A DNA stretch of 64,000 nucleotides from Phanerodontia chrysosporium (lineage: Eukaryota > Basidiomycota > Agaricomycetes > Polyporales > Phanerochaetaceae), in NCBI GenBank assembly GCA_001910725.1, contig MJGA01000005.1, positions 372,001 to 436,000 of the forward strand, given 5' to 3'. Shown piece by piece: positions 12,901 through 24,036 of this stretch. Each line of letters starts with the position of its first letter. Position 1 is the first letter of the stretch. Below the pieces are notes generated by a model. It saw only the letters and a program-made list of their open reading frames with translations. It had not been told where the DNA came from and searched no databases. The position numbers and the translations under genes were made by a program.

Positions 12901-13222
12901 GCGACGAGAGGGGCTCGCCGAACGCGTCTTCGTGCGCGCTCTCGTATGTGTCGTGAGCGCCCTCTGCATGTTCTCCGTCCGCGTCTGCGCCCATGTCTGC
13001 ATCGCCATCACGTGGCGCATGGTCGTCTTCCTCCCCGTCCTCGTCGGTCTCGCCCTCCGCGTCTGCATCGCTGTCCTCTAGCCGTGGGCTGGGACCACGC
13101 ACGGAGGGAGACCAGTACGAGGGCGTGCGTGGTGCGTCTGTGTCAGACTCGTCGGACTCTACGCTTGCTCGGCGGTGAGCGGACGGTGTGTGTGGGCGGG
13201 AGGGTGCTGGAGAGGTGTCCAA
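9929..13222 (-). CDS. Long intrinsically disordered, probably nuclear protein
   Basis: High-GC coding sequence runs on the minus strand for 3.3 kb through three frames. The N-terminal part (13222 to about 11940) is acidic and S/P/Q-rich with an NPSQ repeat. The middle (about 11930-10560) has acidic clusters, the segment RRILSGVKRLFGG, and basic patches such as APKRRAPPDRDDAGPRPKKR that look like nuclear localisation signals. The C-terminus (about 10550-9929) carries a conserved-looking segment (MNGLLVTWQDLDAILLATGR) and a charged helix rich in K/E/R. Frame changes are needed near 11935, in a GCC/GCA run, and near 10555, in a CCC run. No ATG fits the 5' end; an upstream exon joining at the CAG near 13253 is possible. 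No domain recognised, function unknown. Confidence 0.6.
12475..12534. repeat. 12-bp coding minisatellite
   Basis: Three near-perfect tandem copies of GGCTTGGGTTCT (12475-12510) followed by degenerate copies. On the minus strand it encodes the repeated NPSQ segment of the disordered protein. Confidence 0.8.
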
Positions 13223-13370
13223 GTCGAGTGCGTTGCGTCCTGCACGACATTGCGGGTTAGGGTGTGGGAGTCAGGGAAAGGGACATGGCGTACGGCGTGG
13301 GGGTGTCTGGGGCTTGATCGGTGTGGAGCTCGAGGGGCCTGGCGAGCCGTACACTGAGACGTGGACGTTC

Positions 13371-14405
13371 TCAGAAGATGTATGAGCATGGCATAGGATA
13401 CGACGCACCATGGCCAACCTCAGCCAATCCGATCCACTCCTCCTGTGGGGGCTCAACAACATTCTGCAAAGAGGTTCAAACACACATGTGCAGAGTTGAG
13501 AACGCAACACTCACGCGCCAGCGACGCTGATGCGCCTTTATCGGATCTGCTTTCTTCTTGTTCGGGCGCTGAGCAGCACGGGGTGCGCGAGGATCAAGGT
13601 CATCTGGGTCGTCGGGGGAGGAACTTCGATAGCGCGGGGCGTGCGTGATGATTTGGAAAGCCTGTGTCTGCGGGGCCGGGAATTCACGCGAAGCCGCTGC
13701 CAGTTCTGCGAGACGTTCTTGCTTTTTCAGCTTCAGGACATTTCTGTGTGGATCTCAGGGACTGATCTGTTCTGCAGAGAAAGGGGTCCACGCACCCGCC
13801 ACCATTGCCCTCGCGCAGCCCGGAAACCCAGCTCTTGATCTCTTCGTCTGTCTCGACCTCCTTTGGCGCGCACCATGGCTTCGCGTTGATGGAGCCGATG
13901 ATATAGAACACGCGAACCTCGAGCACGAGGTGTTCGCAGACAGACATGCCTTTGCCACGGGAGCGCGGGACGCGTGCAAACATAGGGCGAAAGTTCTTGA
14001 TGGAGATGACAGCGGTTTTGAGTGACGAGATAGGTCTGTGGCCATGGTTCGGGTCCCTCGTGGGTGGTCAACACACGCGAGAGCAAGTAGAAGCAGGAAG
14101 GGGACGCACTGTCGGTAGGCCTCCATGGCCTCCTTGCTGAAGCGAACGAATACCAGATGAGCAGAGTCAGAGACGACCGCCCATATCCAATTATCTTGCC
14201 CCTCTATTTCGTAGGTGAGAAACTACTGGCGGGGGACGGGGTAAGCGTGCAGTAGGAAATGCGGAAAGCGGAGGGGGACGGGCCTTGACAAGCTGGACTT
14301 TCTTGGCAGTGGGGCGACAGGGACAGACAAGAGGTCGCCGCCATGAGTCTCTGCAATGTCGAGGAGGTAGTCGCGGAGCCAGGGCTTGGAAAGGCTCCGG
14401 GACAT
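13371..14405 (-). CDS. Putative shelterin subunit TPP1-like protein (OB fold)
   Basis: Exon ends read from splice phase: the first exon runs from 14405. Later segments give an exon ending EAMEAYRQ, then one running from PISSLKTAVISIKNFRP to REGNGGG, then NVLKLKKQERLAELAAASRE to HQRRWR, and last NVVEPPQEEWIGLAEVG to the stop at 13371. Introns are about 50-75 bp. The N-terminus reads LSKPWLRDYLLDIAE, later VQLVKF, an aromatic strand WIWAVVSDSAHLVFVRFSKE, and KNFRPMFARVP. This order (PW-R/L-helix, VQLL-like strand, VSD strand, long helix) resembles the OB fold of TPP1/Est3, which bridges telomere proteins and recruits telomerase. A frame change is needed at the GGGG of 14311-14314, and the intron after VQLVK has a weak donor. 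The assignment rests on patt recognition only; an unrelated OB-fold protein is the alternative. Confidence 0.45.
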
Positions 14406-15072
14406 GGCGAAGGCGCGTCGGTCGCTGTTGGCGGTTCGGGACTCGGGAACGCCTTGTGCGTTAGCCGCCCGCACGCGTCCTGCGCCACAAGGAAGGCGCC
14501 TATCAGTCTCGCACGTGCCAGCAAACACAGTTCACGCCGACATCGAATGTTGACTGTCAGGGTGGTGGTCTGCTGTCTGGCGTCTCGTGTCGTCGTCCAG
14601 AACTGAGGCCAGTCGTTGAGCACACGATCACGCTACGGCTGTCTCTTGCTACCAGTCACGCCCAGAGCTTTCATGGTAGTTTCGCATAGGAGTTGGGCTC
14701 GTCCAACACATTTCACAGCAGTTGCATCCACGGACTAGCCGACGCTAGCACCAGACTGGGCAGCCAGTAGCAAGGAGTTGCTTTTGTAAGCCATCACAGC
14801 ATTCCCGCTCGTGAGATTCTGCTGATCGCTGAGCTGGTTCGTCGGGTGAAGGTCTCTGCCGCTGTGATCTCGGCGCAAGCGTCCAGCAATTTTCGTCGAT
14901 CTTGCAAGGGCGATCTTGTCGATTTCAGACGCAGACGCAATGTCGAATACGGACTGGTATGCGATTATCCAATGAATGGGGGGAGATGCGAGTTACGTAT
15001 AACGGGAGAGAGAGAAAAAGCAGCAAAGCAAAGCGACTCTAGCACATCACCAAACGACAGGCACACACCACA
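14406..15072. other. Intergenic, no gene recognised
   Basis: Upstream of the TPP1-like gene and downstream of PAM16. A minus-strand open frame at about 14410-14623 precedes the TPP1-like start and is more likely its leader than a separate gene. Confidence 0.45.
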
Positions 15073-15735
15073 TCACGGGCTCTGGTTCTGTGACGGCGGT
15101 GGTGGCGGCGGCGGCGCGTTCGCGTCCTGCGTCGGTGCGGCGCTCTCGGCCTCCGCCGCCTTCGTCTCGGCCTCTATGCGCTCGCGCGCACGCACGACCT
15201 TCGACTGCAGGTAGTGCGACCAGAACTGCGGCGTCGCCTTCTTGCCCGGCTGCGGTTTTGGCGGCGCGGCGGGCGGCGAGTTCGCCTTGAAGAGGTGCTC
15301 GTAGTGCTGTTGGGGTCGGGGCGTCAGCACGCCGGCTCGGCAGCGCGGGCAGGACGCAAAGGGGCAGGGACGCACCTGTAGTATCTTCTCCATTGGGTCC
15401 TCCTTCTTCACGTTCAGAATGAGCCGCGCCTCGTCGATGGTCATCCGGTGCTCCCGCGTCAGACGGTCAGTTAATGAACCTGAGTTCGCCGTCCGCATAC
15501 CCGCGACGTCGCCGCCGCCTGCTTCGGGCCGGTATTTTGCATCTGCATACAATGAGCGGACAGAGTCTCGGAGATGTGCAATGGACACGCACTTGCAATG
15601 GCCTGCCTCCCGGCTGCAGCGAACGCCCTGCCCAATATTTGTGCGCCAGCGATGGCAATTTGTACAATTACTTTTGGTGAGGACTGCGTGCCGTCAGCGC
15701 CGCCAGTGCAGGGAGAATGTAAAGTAGCGCACCAT
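15073..15735 (-). CDS. PAM16: Mitochondrial presequence translocase motor subunit PAM16/TIM16
   Basis: Five exons: 15735-15733 (the start codon only), 15683-15593, 15542-15376 and 15306-15073, separated by introns of 49, 50 and 69 bp, so four coding pieces in total. The protein begins MSSPKVIVQIAIAGAQILGR, then GRQAIANAKYRP. It has the degenerate J-like domain of the family (MTIDEARLILNVKKEDPMEK, HYEHLFKAN), followed by FWSHYLQSKVVRARERIE. PAM16 sits on the matrix face of the inner membrane, pairs with PAM18 and controls stimulation of mtHsp70 during import. The C-terminal tail (A/P-rich, with a run of prolines) is longer than in yeast. The start codon is split from the rest by an intron beginning right after ATG; this gives the expected MSSPK N-terminus. 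It is divergent from RPA43. Confidence 0.92.
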
Positions 15736-15938
15736 TTAGAGGGTGATGTGTGAAGGGGTAGAGACGATGCGAGGAAGGAGCTGAGGGTCGGAAGAACGAG
15801 CGAATGTCTGCGGCAGTCGGCGGGAGAGGCCTGATGCGCCCGCACGTGGCAGCGCGCGGGCCAAAATTTCGGCTCGTGACTTTCGTCCGCCACCACCGCC
15901 CTCGCCTCCTCTCCTTCCCGGTCTCTCGCTCTCCAGCC
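15736..15938. promoter_or_regulatory. Shared divergent promoter of PAM16 and RPA43
   Basis: Only 203 bp separate the two start codons, so both promoters and both leaders must lie here. No TATA box is evident. Confidence 0.6.
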
Positions 15939-17194
15939 ATGTCGCACGCTGCAGACCACAAGACGAAAAAGCGCAAGCACGCCGCGGCCGCAGCAGCAGC
16001 ACCCGCCGCGGACGAGCCGTCCTCGAAGCGCTCGAAAACAGAGAAGGGCAAGGACAAGGCGAAGGACAAGGCGCGGCGCAGGGGCACGGGCGCCGCGCCC
16101 TCGCAGTTCCGCGTCGTCGAGGCCGCGCTGCGGCTCTCGATCCCGCCTGTCTTTGCTGGGAACCTGCGCGCGGGCGCAGAGGAGATGCTCGACTCGATGC
16201 TCATGAGGTGCGCGCGTCCCGCTCTGTCTCGCTGCCCGGCCCCAGGAATGATGGCATAGCCCCGCCCGCGTGCAGATACATCCCCGCGCTCCAGGGCGTC
16301 GTCCTCGCGCACCATGAGCTCCGCTTCCTCGAGCCGATGGCGACCATCAAGGCCGACTGCCCGTTTGCGAACTGCAATGTCAGCTTCCAGGCGACTGTCT
16401 GGAGCCCGTACGTCGGCCAGAAACTGGGTACGTCCACTGACTGTCATTCCAAGCTTGAGGGCACTATTTACATGCGTGCATGCAGTCGGCAAGGTCAACT
16501 TGTGCTCGCCAGACCATGTCTCCCTCCTTGTGCACCGCACATTCAACGTCTCGATACCCCGGCACCACATACCCACTGACAACTGGGAATTCGAATACGG
16601 CCCTGCTGAAAATGACCCCGAATTTGGCGCGGAGGGTGCAGAGGATGCAGAGAAGCCGGAGGCGACGACTGAGAGCAGCGGACGGTGGGTGCACAAGCTG
16701 ACTGGGGAGAAGCTTGGAGGCAAGGACGGTCGGCTAGAGTTCACTGTCATTGGGTGCGTCCATCCCGTCACATACTTCGCCTGTGTCTCGCTCACCATGT
16801 CTGCTCACATCCACTTGGGGGCCCGTTCCCGCAGCCTGACGGTCGCAAACCAGATGCTCTCTCTCCTCGGCTCAATACAGCCCGACCCCTTCTCGGACGC
16901 ACATACGGCAGACCACACCGTGCAGACAACCACGAAGCCCAAGGCGCGCAAGGCCCCCGAGCCCGCGCCCGCGCCGGTGCCCGAGGCGGAGGAGGCAGAC
17001 AGCGACGAGGAGGACACTTTCCAGGCGCTCGGCCGCCTCGGCGACGAGGCCGCGGCCGCGAGGCGGCGCTGAAGGCGGAGGAGCAGGCGAAGAACGAGCG
17101 CAAGCGCAAGCGGAAGGAGGCGCGCGAGGCCGCGGCGGACGCGGCAGACGACGGGCAAGCGGAGAAGAAGAAAAAGAAGAAGAAGACGTCGTAG
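15939..17194 (+). CDS. RPA43: DNA-directed RNA polymerase I subunit RPA43
   Basis: Exons 15939-16207, 16276-16427, 16486-16753 and 16836-17194, with introns of 68, 58 and 82 bp. After a lysine/alanine-rich N-terminus the protein has the conserved FRVVEAALRLSIPPVFAGN, then YIPALQGVVLAHHELRF, which together form the RNP-like tip domain. An OB-fold region follows (VGKVNLCSPDHVSLLVHRTF, TGEKLGGKDGRLEF). RPA43 forms the Pol I stalk and contacts Rrn3. The literal frame stops at 17072. The alternative frame continues EAALKAEEQAKNERKRKRKE to a lysine-rich end at 17194, as expected for the family's charged tail, and is reached by restoring one base near 17050-17060. If no base is missing, the protein ends at 17072. 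Confidence 0.88.
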
Positions 17195-18840
17195 CCCGGT
17201 GCGGTGTTGCATCCCTGGATTCCTCCTCCCTTGGTTCTCTGTTCTTGTTTCGGTATTCTGCAAAATATATCCCAGTGCGGGAACTTTCTTACTCTTCAGC
17301 AGTGTATCTACGGTTGCACCGTCAATCCGATGAACAGTCTGCATCCCTCAAGCCGGGTGTGGTGCCCCTGGCAACAGTTCGACGGTTTGCCCGTGTGTTC
17401 ATTACATTTCACTTACGGTTTGTGAGCGGGACCGAGCCGTTGAAGATTTGAAGTCCAAAACGATGCAATTATGAGGCGGTACGTCGTACATCGGCTCAGT
17501 CTCCCGCATGCTCAAGACGGCGGTTTGCAGCACTGCTAGGCTCACATCCTCGTTCCGTCCGCGTCCTTGCTAATATATCACTCGTAGAGGCGTCAGCGCG
17601 AACGAGGCCACATACGATAGGATCCCCCGACTGCCCTTGCCGAAAATATCGTACGCGTCCCAGTGGACCTTGCCTTCGGCTTCGGGCACGGGTGAGCTCG
17701 GGGACTCGCTCTCGATGAAACTCTCGTCTTCTGATTGCGGTCCCTGCGCAGGAGTACCTTGCAAGCCGCCACCCTAGCCCACATGTGCGTTCGGACCGTC
17801 GCCGTAGCTGGCATCCGCCTCGCACCGGGAACGCGATGCAGCTGGTGCAAGGCTGCATTCGAAGGACCACCCGCGCATCATGGTGGCGGTGTCGAAACGG
17901 GGCCGCTCGTGCCCTCTGTTGACACCAGCGAACCGTTGACCAATGGCTACTCGGTCGATGAACTAGGCTGGGTTGCTCTGCATATCCGTGAGATATACTT
18001 GCTGCTGGATGGTGAGTTGTCTTGTCGAACAATGGACGCTGTCGTCGGTCGCGAATTCAAAAACTTGTTGTTGCTCTTCTAGCACATGTTGCATTTGAGC
18101 CCTTCGTAAGTATGCCAAGTCTTGCTTGAAATGTCATCACATATACTCATTGGCCTACGTTGCCTTTCTACCAGGTTCAATGCATCTACTCTTGATGCAT
18201 CGCGAAGCAGTTGCCTGTCGTTCCCGGAGAGTCGCTTCGTCAATCTCTCTCTGAGTCGTCCTCACTGACGCCCGCAAAGTGGTTCGCCGTCGCACGTCAT
18301 GACAATCTCGCTGCGGCACTGGTATGCTACCGTGTCATGCCCTCCTGCCCAACGAGCTCCTCGTGCTCAGCAGCACAGGTGGTGCCTGTCACCTCCGAGA
18401 CACCGAGCGGCGGCTCGGGTAGTGAGATGAGTCTAATCGCCGCGGGAGCAGCAACTCCTCGGGTGCGCGTCCCTCGCGGCGCAGCCAGCTGTTTTGTCCG
18501 GTTCCGTAGTCAGCATGTCAATCCTGCACACCAAGGACCAGCTGTGGCGCAGTGTCGTGACGGAGGCGTGACACCTTGCCGCGCCGCACACTGTGTGACT
18601 GTCACATCAAAAACGCAGGCGCTGCCGCTTTGGGATGTTGAAACAAGACCGAGAGGTGGATGGATTACCCTCCGACAGCGCGATGCGCCTTGCGGACGTT
18701 TCATGGCGCGAGGCGGTCATGCCAACGTCTCAGATACCACGGTCCCCGGCACAAGATTTTCTCCGAACCCGATGTTCTCCTCGCCTTATAATTACAACCT
18801 GCAGCTCCGAGAATCTGCATACCGCACGAGCCTCACCACC
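17195..18840. other. No confident gene; one possible minus-strand exon
   Basis: The first part is probably the RPA43 3' UTR. At 17570-17764 a minus-strand frame ends in acidic, protein-like sequence (EAEGKVHWDAYDIFGKGSRG) and may be the last exon of an unrecognised gene. Splice-compatible upstream exons could not be fixed. From 18211 onward the plus-strand open frame is probably upstream sequence of the P450. Confidence 0.4.
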
Positions 18841-20906
18841 ATGGGCACCGAATACGTTCTGCCGCTCTTGCGGACGAACATTCTCAAACTACCGACTAAC
18901 ATGACTCGAAACGACGCCTTACTCGCTGTAGGCGGAGCCGCGGTGGTACGTGATTACTCCGCGTGCATTCCCCACCTTTTCACAGAGTATACGCCATATA
19001 GCTCTGCCACCTCATTTTCAAGAAGTGGGAGCCCACATACATACCAGCAGTGGTCACTCTGCTCTTGGTGGTCCCACTTGGCCTCTCCGCCCTTCTTGTC
19101 CCCCATTACGGACAGCTGCTTGCGCCGCTTGTTGCCCTGGCTACGTACCACACAATCTTGCTGACGTCCATCGCGCTTTACCGTCTCTCGCCGTGGCACC
19201 CGCTCGCGCAATATCCCGGCCCACTGCCCGCGAAGCTCTCGAAATGGTGGATGGTCTGGCAGGAGCGGACTGCAAGCAACACCTCTACATCAAGCAGCTC
19301 CACGACCGGTACGGCGACATCGTGCGCATAGGGCCAAATGAGCTCTCTATTCGCAACGTGGATGCTGTGGCGCCTCTCATGGGTACGAACGGCTTGCCGA
19401 AGGGTCCTTGTAAGTGCTCGTATCTTACCATCTGCCGTCCTGCCGCTCACCGCGATTTTCGTGTAGCACTCCGTGGCCAGGGATTAGAGCCCCCGATCAC
19501 AGGTCTCATTGCTATTCGGGACCCGGCAGAGCACGCCCGCCGCCGCCGCCCGTGGACTCGCGCGTTCAGCACTGCGGCGCTGAAGGAGTACGAGCCGATT
19601 CTTGTGAAGCGGATCTCGCAGCTCTGCGAACAACTGGCCAGCCAGAAGGGCACTCTCGACCTAGCGACCTGGTTCAGCTGGTTTACGTACGACTTCATGG
19701 GCGACATGGTGTACGTGCACAGCACTTACTCCATGCCACGTAAGCTGAACATCTTGCAGATTTGGTGGAGGCAGTGAGATGCTCGCGCATGGTGACCAGG
19801 ATGGTATCTGGACCATGTTCAAAGAAGGTGGAGAGTGAGTCTCAATCGTCACCATCGCTCCACCATGCCGTCTGACTCACCGAAAGGGGTCAAATGATGT
19901 ACCACCACATCCCCTGGCTCGCCCACTACGCCAAGCGCCTCCCTATGTCCCCCGCTTTGAAGAAGATGCGCGGATTTGCGCTCGGTCGTACCGCGGAGCG
20001 TTACAAGAAGGGCGCGTCTACAAAGGATCTGTTCTACTATCTGGTACGTTTCATTCTGCACACCATCTTGACCAATTCTGACGGCGGACGTCACAGAGCA
20101 ATGAAGATGGAGTGGAGAAGACGCCTCCCCCGCCGCACAGGTAATCTCCGATGGTGTCTTAGCGACAATCGCGGCCTCGGACACGACTTCGACTACATTG
20201 TCAAACGCTTTCTGGAATATTTTGCGCCACCCGCACTATTACAAGCGACTTCAGGCCGAGGTCGACAAATTCTACCCCGTTGGTGAGAACGCCTTCGATA
20301 CGAAGCACCATAGCAAGATGACCTTCTTGGATGCCGTACTGTCAGTTCGCCCCTCTCTCACCTTGTAGTGTATCCGGTGTCTAATCATTGTCCAGGAACG
20401 AGACTTTGCGGATGTACCCTGTCCTCCGAGCGGCAGTCAGCGGGCGCCCTTCCCAGGCAACGGTGACAGAGTCGTGGGGCCTAGTTCGTTCTCTCTCTCG
20501 GCACGTCAATAGTCGTACTGACTGCGCTGCTAGTTACATCCCCGATGGCACGCAGGCGCGTATCCACTTCTGGTCGCTGCAGCGCGACCCGCGGTACTTC
20601 TCACACCCAGACACGTTCTGGCCGGAGCGGTGGCTCATCGCGGAGGGCCTCGAGCCGGCACCGGCGGGCGAGAAGTTCGTGCACAACCCGAACGCGTTCA
20701 TCCCGTTCTCGTTCGGGCCCTCGAACTGCGTTGGCAAGAACCTGGCGCAGATGGAGATGCGCATGGTTTTCTGCTATCTCCTGCAGAACCTCGACTTCGA
20801 GCTCGATAAGAGCTGGAACCCCGCTGAGCGCGAGAACGCGACGGAAGATCAGTTCGTCTTGCTCATGCGGAGTCCCGTGCAGGTGACGGTGCGCCGGAGG
20901 GTATAG
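18841..20906 (+). CDS. Cytochrome P450 (membrane-anchored), first of two
   Basis: Exons begin 18841-18945, 19002-19409, 19467-19710, 19760-19834, 19887-20043, 20097-20340, 20396 to about 20483, and 20534-20906; introns are 49-57 bp. Start ATG has a CACCATGG context. N-terminal hydrophobic helices include VVTLLLVVPLGLSALLVPHY, then the proline hinge YPGPLPAKLSKWW. The oxygen-activating I helix is AASDTTSTT (alanine for the usual glycine), the ExxR motif is NETLRMYP, and the heme loop is FSFGPSNCVGKN with the cysteine ligand. It resembles the basidiomycete P450s whose heme loop is FSxGPxxCxGKN. Frame repair by one base is needed near 19271, in the C5 run at about 20126-20131, near 20422 and at the donor near 20484. 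Substrate unknown. ER membrane, needs a P450 reductase. Confidence 0.85.
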
Positions 20907-21649
20907 ATGGTCGATCTTTGGTGAGCAGGAGTATCAGCTGTGGTGACAAACCTACCTCTGTATCTTGTATCCTGCACATGCACATTATGTTGATGTTCTC
21001 GCATTCATAAGGTCACGATGATCCGAGGGCCGTGGCGTTCGTTCGTTCTGTTCAGGATCGCACTTCGTCAGGAATGACGGGATTCCTTTACGTCGTTCGG
21101 ACGTGGATATGTCGCATCGTGTGAAGAATCGTGACTAGCCCCGAGCTCGTGGCCACATCTTGAATGTGTGCGCCGGTACATGATTAACCTCATAAAGCCA
21201 GCGACAGCGTCATGACCTCGGTTTTCATGATGGCGCTCGTCCATCATGCATTCATGCATCAAGCGCATGTGTGCGGCGGTGGTGTATCATTGCAATTGTT
21301 GATGACCCAATCGGCAACCGTCATGCTGCATCTCGCCGAGTCGGGGGCCTCAGTTAGAGGATGGGATCAGCCCTGCAATATTGCCCTGGGAAGCTGCGGG
21401 CAAGCAAGGGCCCGGCGAAAGCGTCGTACCCAATACGGTCTGCGGAATGCCCTGGCTGTGCGAGTCGATGCAGAAATCAGCGATGGATTGTGCTATGCGA
21501 AGCACGAGAAGGGAGCTCAAACGCAAGCTTCCATACTATCTCCTTGTCAAGGCACGCCGGTGATACGTGGGGTATCTTAGTATATGCAACCTCCGATCGG
21601 ATATATGTACGGCGCCAGGAGACGTCTACTATTAGACTGGGACCCTCTC
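20907..21649. other. Intergenic region between the two P450 genes
   Basis: No recognised gene. Open frames on both strands near 21070-21580 have no domain or splice support. The region should hold the 3' UTR of the first P450 and the promoter of the second. Confidence 0.5.
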
Positions 21650-23681
21650 ATGATGCCCTACATCCTGGGTGTAACCTTGCTTCTCCTGACGGTTATAGTC
21701 CTCAGAGTGCTCAGGGCTAGAGCCTCCCGTGCTGCTCCCTATCCGCCAGGACCCCCTGCGTACCCCGTCATCGGCAGCGTCGGTCCATTCCCTGCTCACG
21801 AACCCCACCTGGGCTTGCGGAGTTAGCAAAGAAGTATGGTATGTCGCCTTTACATACATGCGGTCACTCGAGTTAGACTGACGACCACTCCTCGACTACA
21901 GGCGATGTCATGTACTTTGAGATCTTTGGCAAGCCGTTGGTAGTCTTGAGCAGTCTCGAAGCAGCTTCAGACCTTCTGGAGAAGCGCAGCGCGATATATA
22001 GCAGCCGCCCCCGTTTCGCGGTACACGAGATGTACGTCATTCCCGTCCGATTGCTGCCTATGATGCCCACAGGCTGAACTGCGCAGGATAGGGTGGACCG
22101 ACATGGTGTCCTTCCTGCCTTACGGCGAGCAGTTCAACAAACAGCGCAAGTTCTTCCTGCACACGTTCTCGAAACAGGGCTGCCTCGTTTTCCGTTCCAG
22201 TCAGGTCGCGCAGACGCATCTGCTACTCAAGAATATCCTGCAATGCCCTACCCGCTACATCGAATACCTAAGGCTGTGTGTTTATACCGAACTACTTGCC
22301 TTCCTGGGATTAACATGTGCGCCAGATTTTCTACAGCGGTCATCATGGAGATCGCGTACGGGCACAAGGTATCTTCGGAAGATGACCCATATGTCAAGAT
22401 CGCAGAAGACACGAACAACGTTCTTATGGCAGCAGGACATTCGCTCGCCCTCGTTGACTTCCTTCCGTGGCGTAGGCACATCCGTGACGTGCAGGCGGAC
22501 TGGTACTGATTTCTTTGTAGTCAGACATCTTCCGGCTTGGTTTCCTGGTAACTGGTTTGCCCGTGTGGCGCAAGGTATACCAGAATCAATATGATGTATA
22601 CAATGGCATCCTAATACTGCGTATACTACCAGAGTCAAGGCCTGTCATTCAACGCATGCGCAACTTCCCTTTCGATCAGGTTGTCCAACAGATGGTGCGA
22701 TACCTCTCTGTGTCCATCGCTGCGCGCGCCTGCTAAATGCACATTCTAGGCATCTGGCACTGCGTCCCCGAGCTTCGTTTCCATGCAAATTGAGGAGCTG
22801 GAGAGAGACGGAGGTGCAAGTCCAGAAAATCTTCACATTCTCAAGATCGCCGCGTCCCAGATGTATGGTGCAGGTGCGGAGACGGTACGTATTGCACGTC
22901 GTCTCCTACGGTGATATGGCATGTCTCAAATTCTGGCGTAGACTTGGTCTACTATCATGAACGTTATTGCGTTTTTGCTTCTGCACCCAACAGCCCAACG
23001 TAAAGCGCAGGACGAACTTGACAGCGTCTTGCGTGGCGAGAGGATGCCAGACTTCGATGATCGCAAGTCGCTTCCTTATCTCGATGCACTCCTGCTAGAG
23101 TTATGCGATTACAGCCTACTGCACCTCTCGGTAGGTCTCCCAATATTGAACTGTAGTCTTACTGAACAGAACGGTCTCGCCCGTACGCCAGGCGTACCGC
23201 ATAGCAGCACCGCGGACGATATATATCGCGGAATGTTCATCCCGAAGGACAGTATTGTCCTCACCAACACAACGTATGTGGCATTCGTCTTCTTCCGCCT
23301 CCTGGAATCTGATCTCTGGCGACAGCGCGCTCGCCATGGACGATAGGGTATATAGGAACCCCACTGAATTCCGTCCGGAGCGCTTCCTTCCGCCGCACGC
23401 AGAACCTAACCCCAATGGTATCGTCTTCGGATGGGGGCGTAGGTACGGGTTCCTGTCCATCTGTGTTGGTCCCAACTCCTGCTCATAGGTCCGGCGGGAC
23501 AGGATATGCCCTGGACGATATCTCGCAGACACCAGTGTCTGGATCGTCATGGCGTCCTTCCTCACCGTCTTCGAGATTGTGCCAGAGAAAAACAGAAACG
23601 GACAGAGTATAATTCCAGAGATTCAGTGGTGTAGCGGTATTACGAGGTCAGTCGTACACCAAGTTCAAATGCACTCATTGA
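21650..23681 (+). CDS. Cytochrome P450 (different family), second of two
   Basis: Many short exons. A single N-terminal anchor (YILGVTLLLLTVIVLRVL) leads to the hinge PYPPGPPAYPVIGSVGPFP. Then come DVMYFEIFGKPLVVLSSLEA, WTDMVSFLPYGEQFNKQRKF (C helix), the I helix YGAGAETT, a probable ExxR as E-V-M-R followed by PLGVPH, the PERF-like FRPERFLPP, and the heme loop FGWGRR spliced to ICPGRYLADTSVW. This order matches the fungal families related to O-methylsterigmatocystin oxidoreductase (CYP64-like). The first intron is 21839-21901. Single-base repairs are needed near 21815, at 23099-23100 (this restores ExxR) and near the C-terminus, where QSYTKFKCTH ends at 23681. Substrate unknown. It shares little with the preceding P450, so this is not a recent tandem duplicate. 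Confidence 0.82.
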
Positions 23682-24036
23682 CATATAGCGTTTGTCCAAC
23701 ACTGGCAGCTCTCCGGCGCCGTTTCCATGTGTGATACGACCGCGCTCGGAAAAAGAAGTGAAGCTGGTCTCCAGGCTCTGAAGACATGATGACCACGGGG
23801 AGATATATAACTTGTAGAGTCGGTTCATCTAGCCCAGGAATTCAAACCGAATTCAAGTAGACGGGGGCACTGTCCCACGCCACAAGGCTATTGATAAGCG
23901 CCAACATTTGTACACTTATGCCCTGAGAAATTCGGCCGTGAGATCTCAATATCGTTAGAAAATCCATATATCGTAAAGAAATAGTACACAAGTCCCCAAG
24001 ATAACCAGACAAACCGTGATATTCGTGGGAAAGGGA
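23682..24036. other. Convergent intergenic region
   Basis: 3' ends of the second P450 and of the transporter meet here. No gene seen. Confidence 0.5.

Noticed and set aside
18841..23681. The two P450 genes as a recent tandem duplication
   Set aside because: Their N-termini, I helices and heme loops belong to different types.
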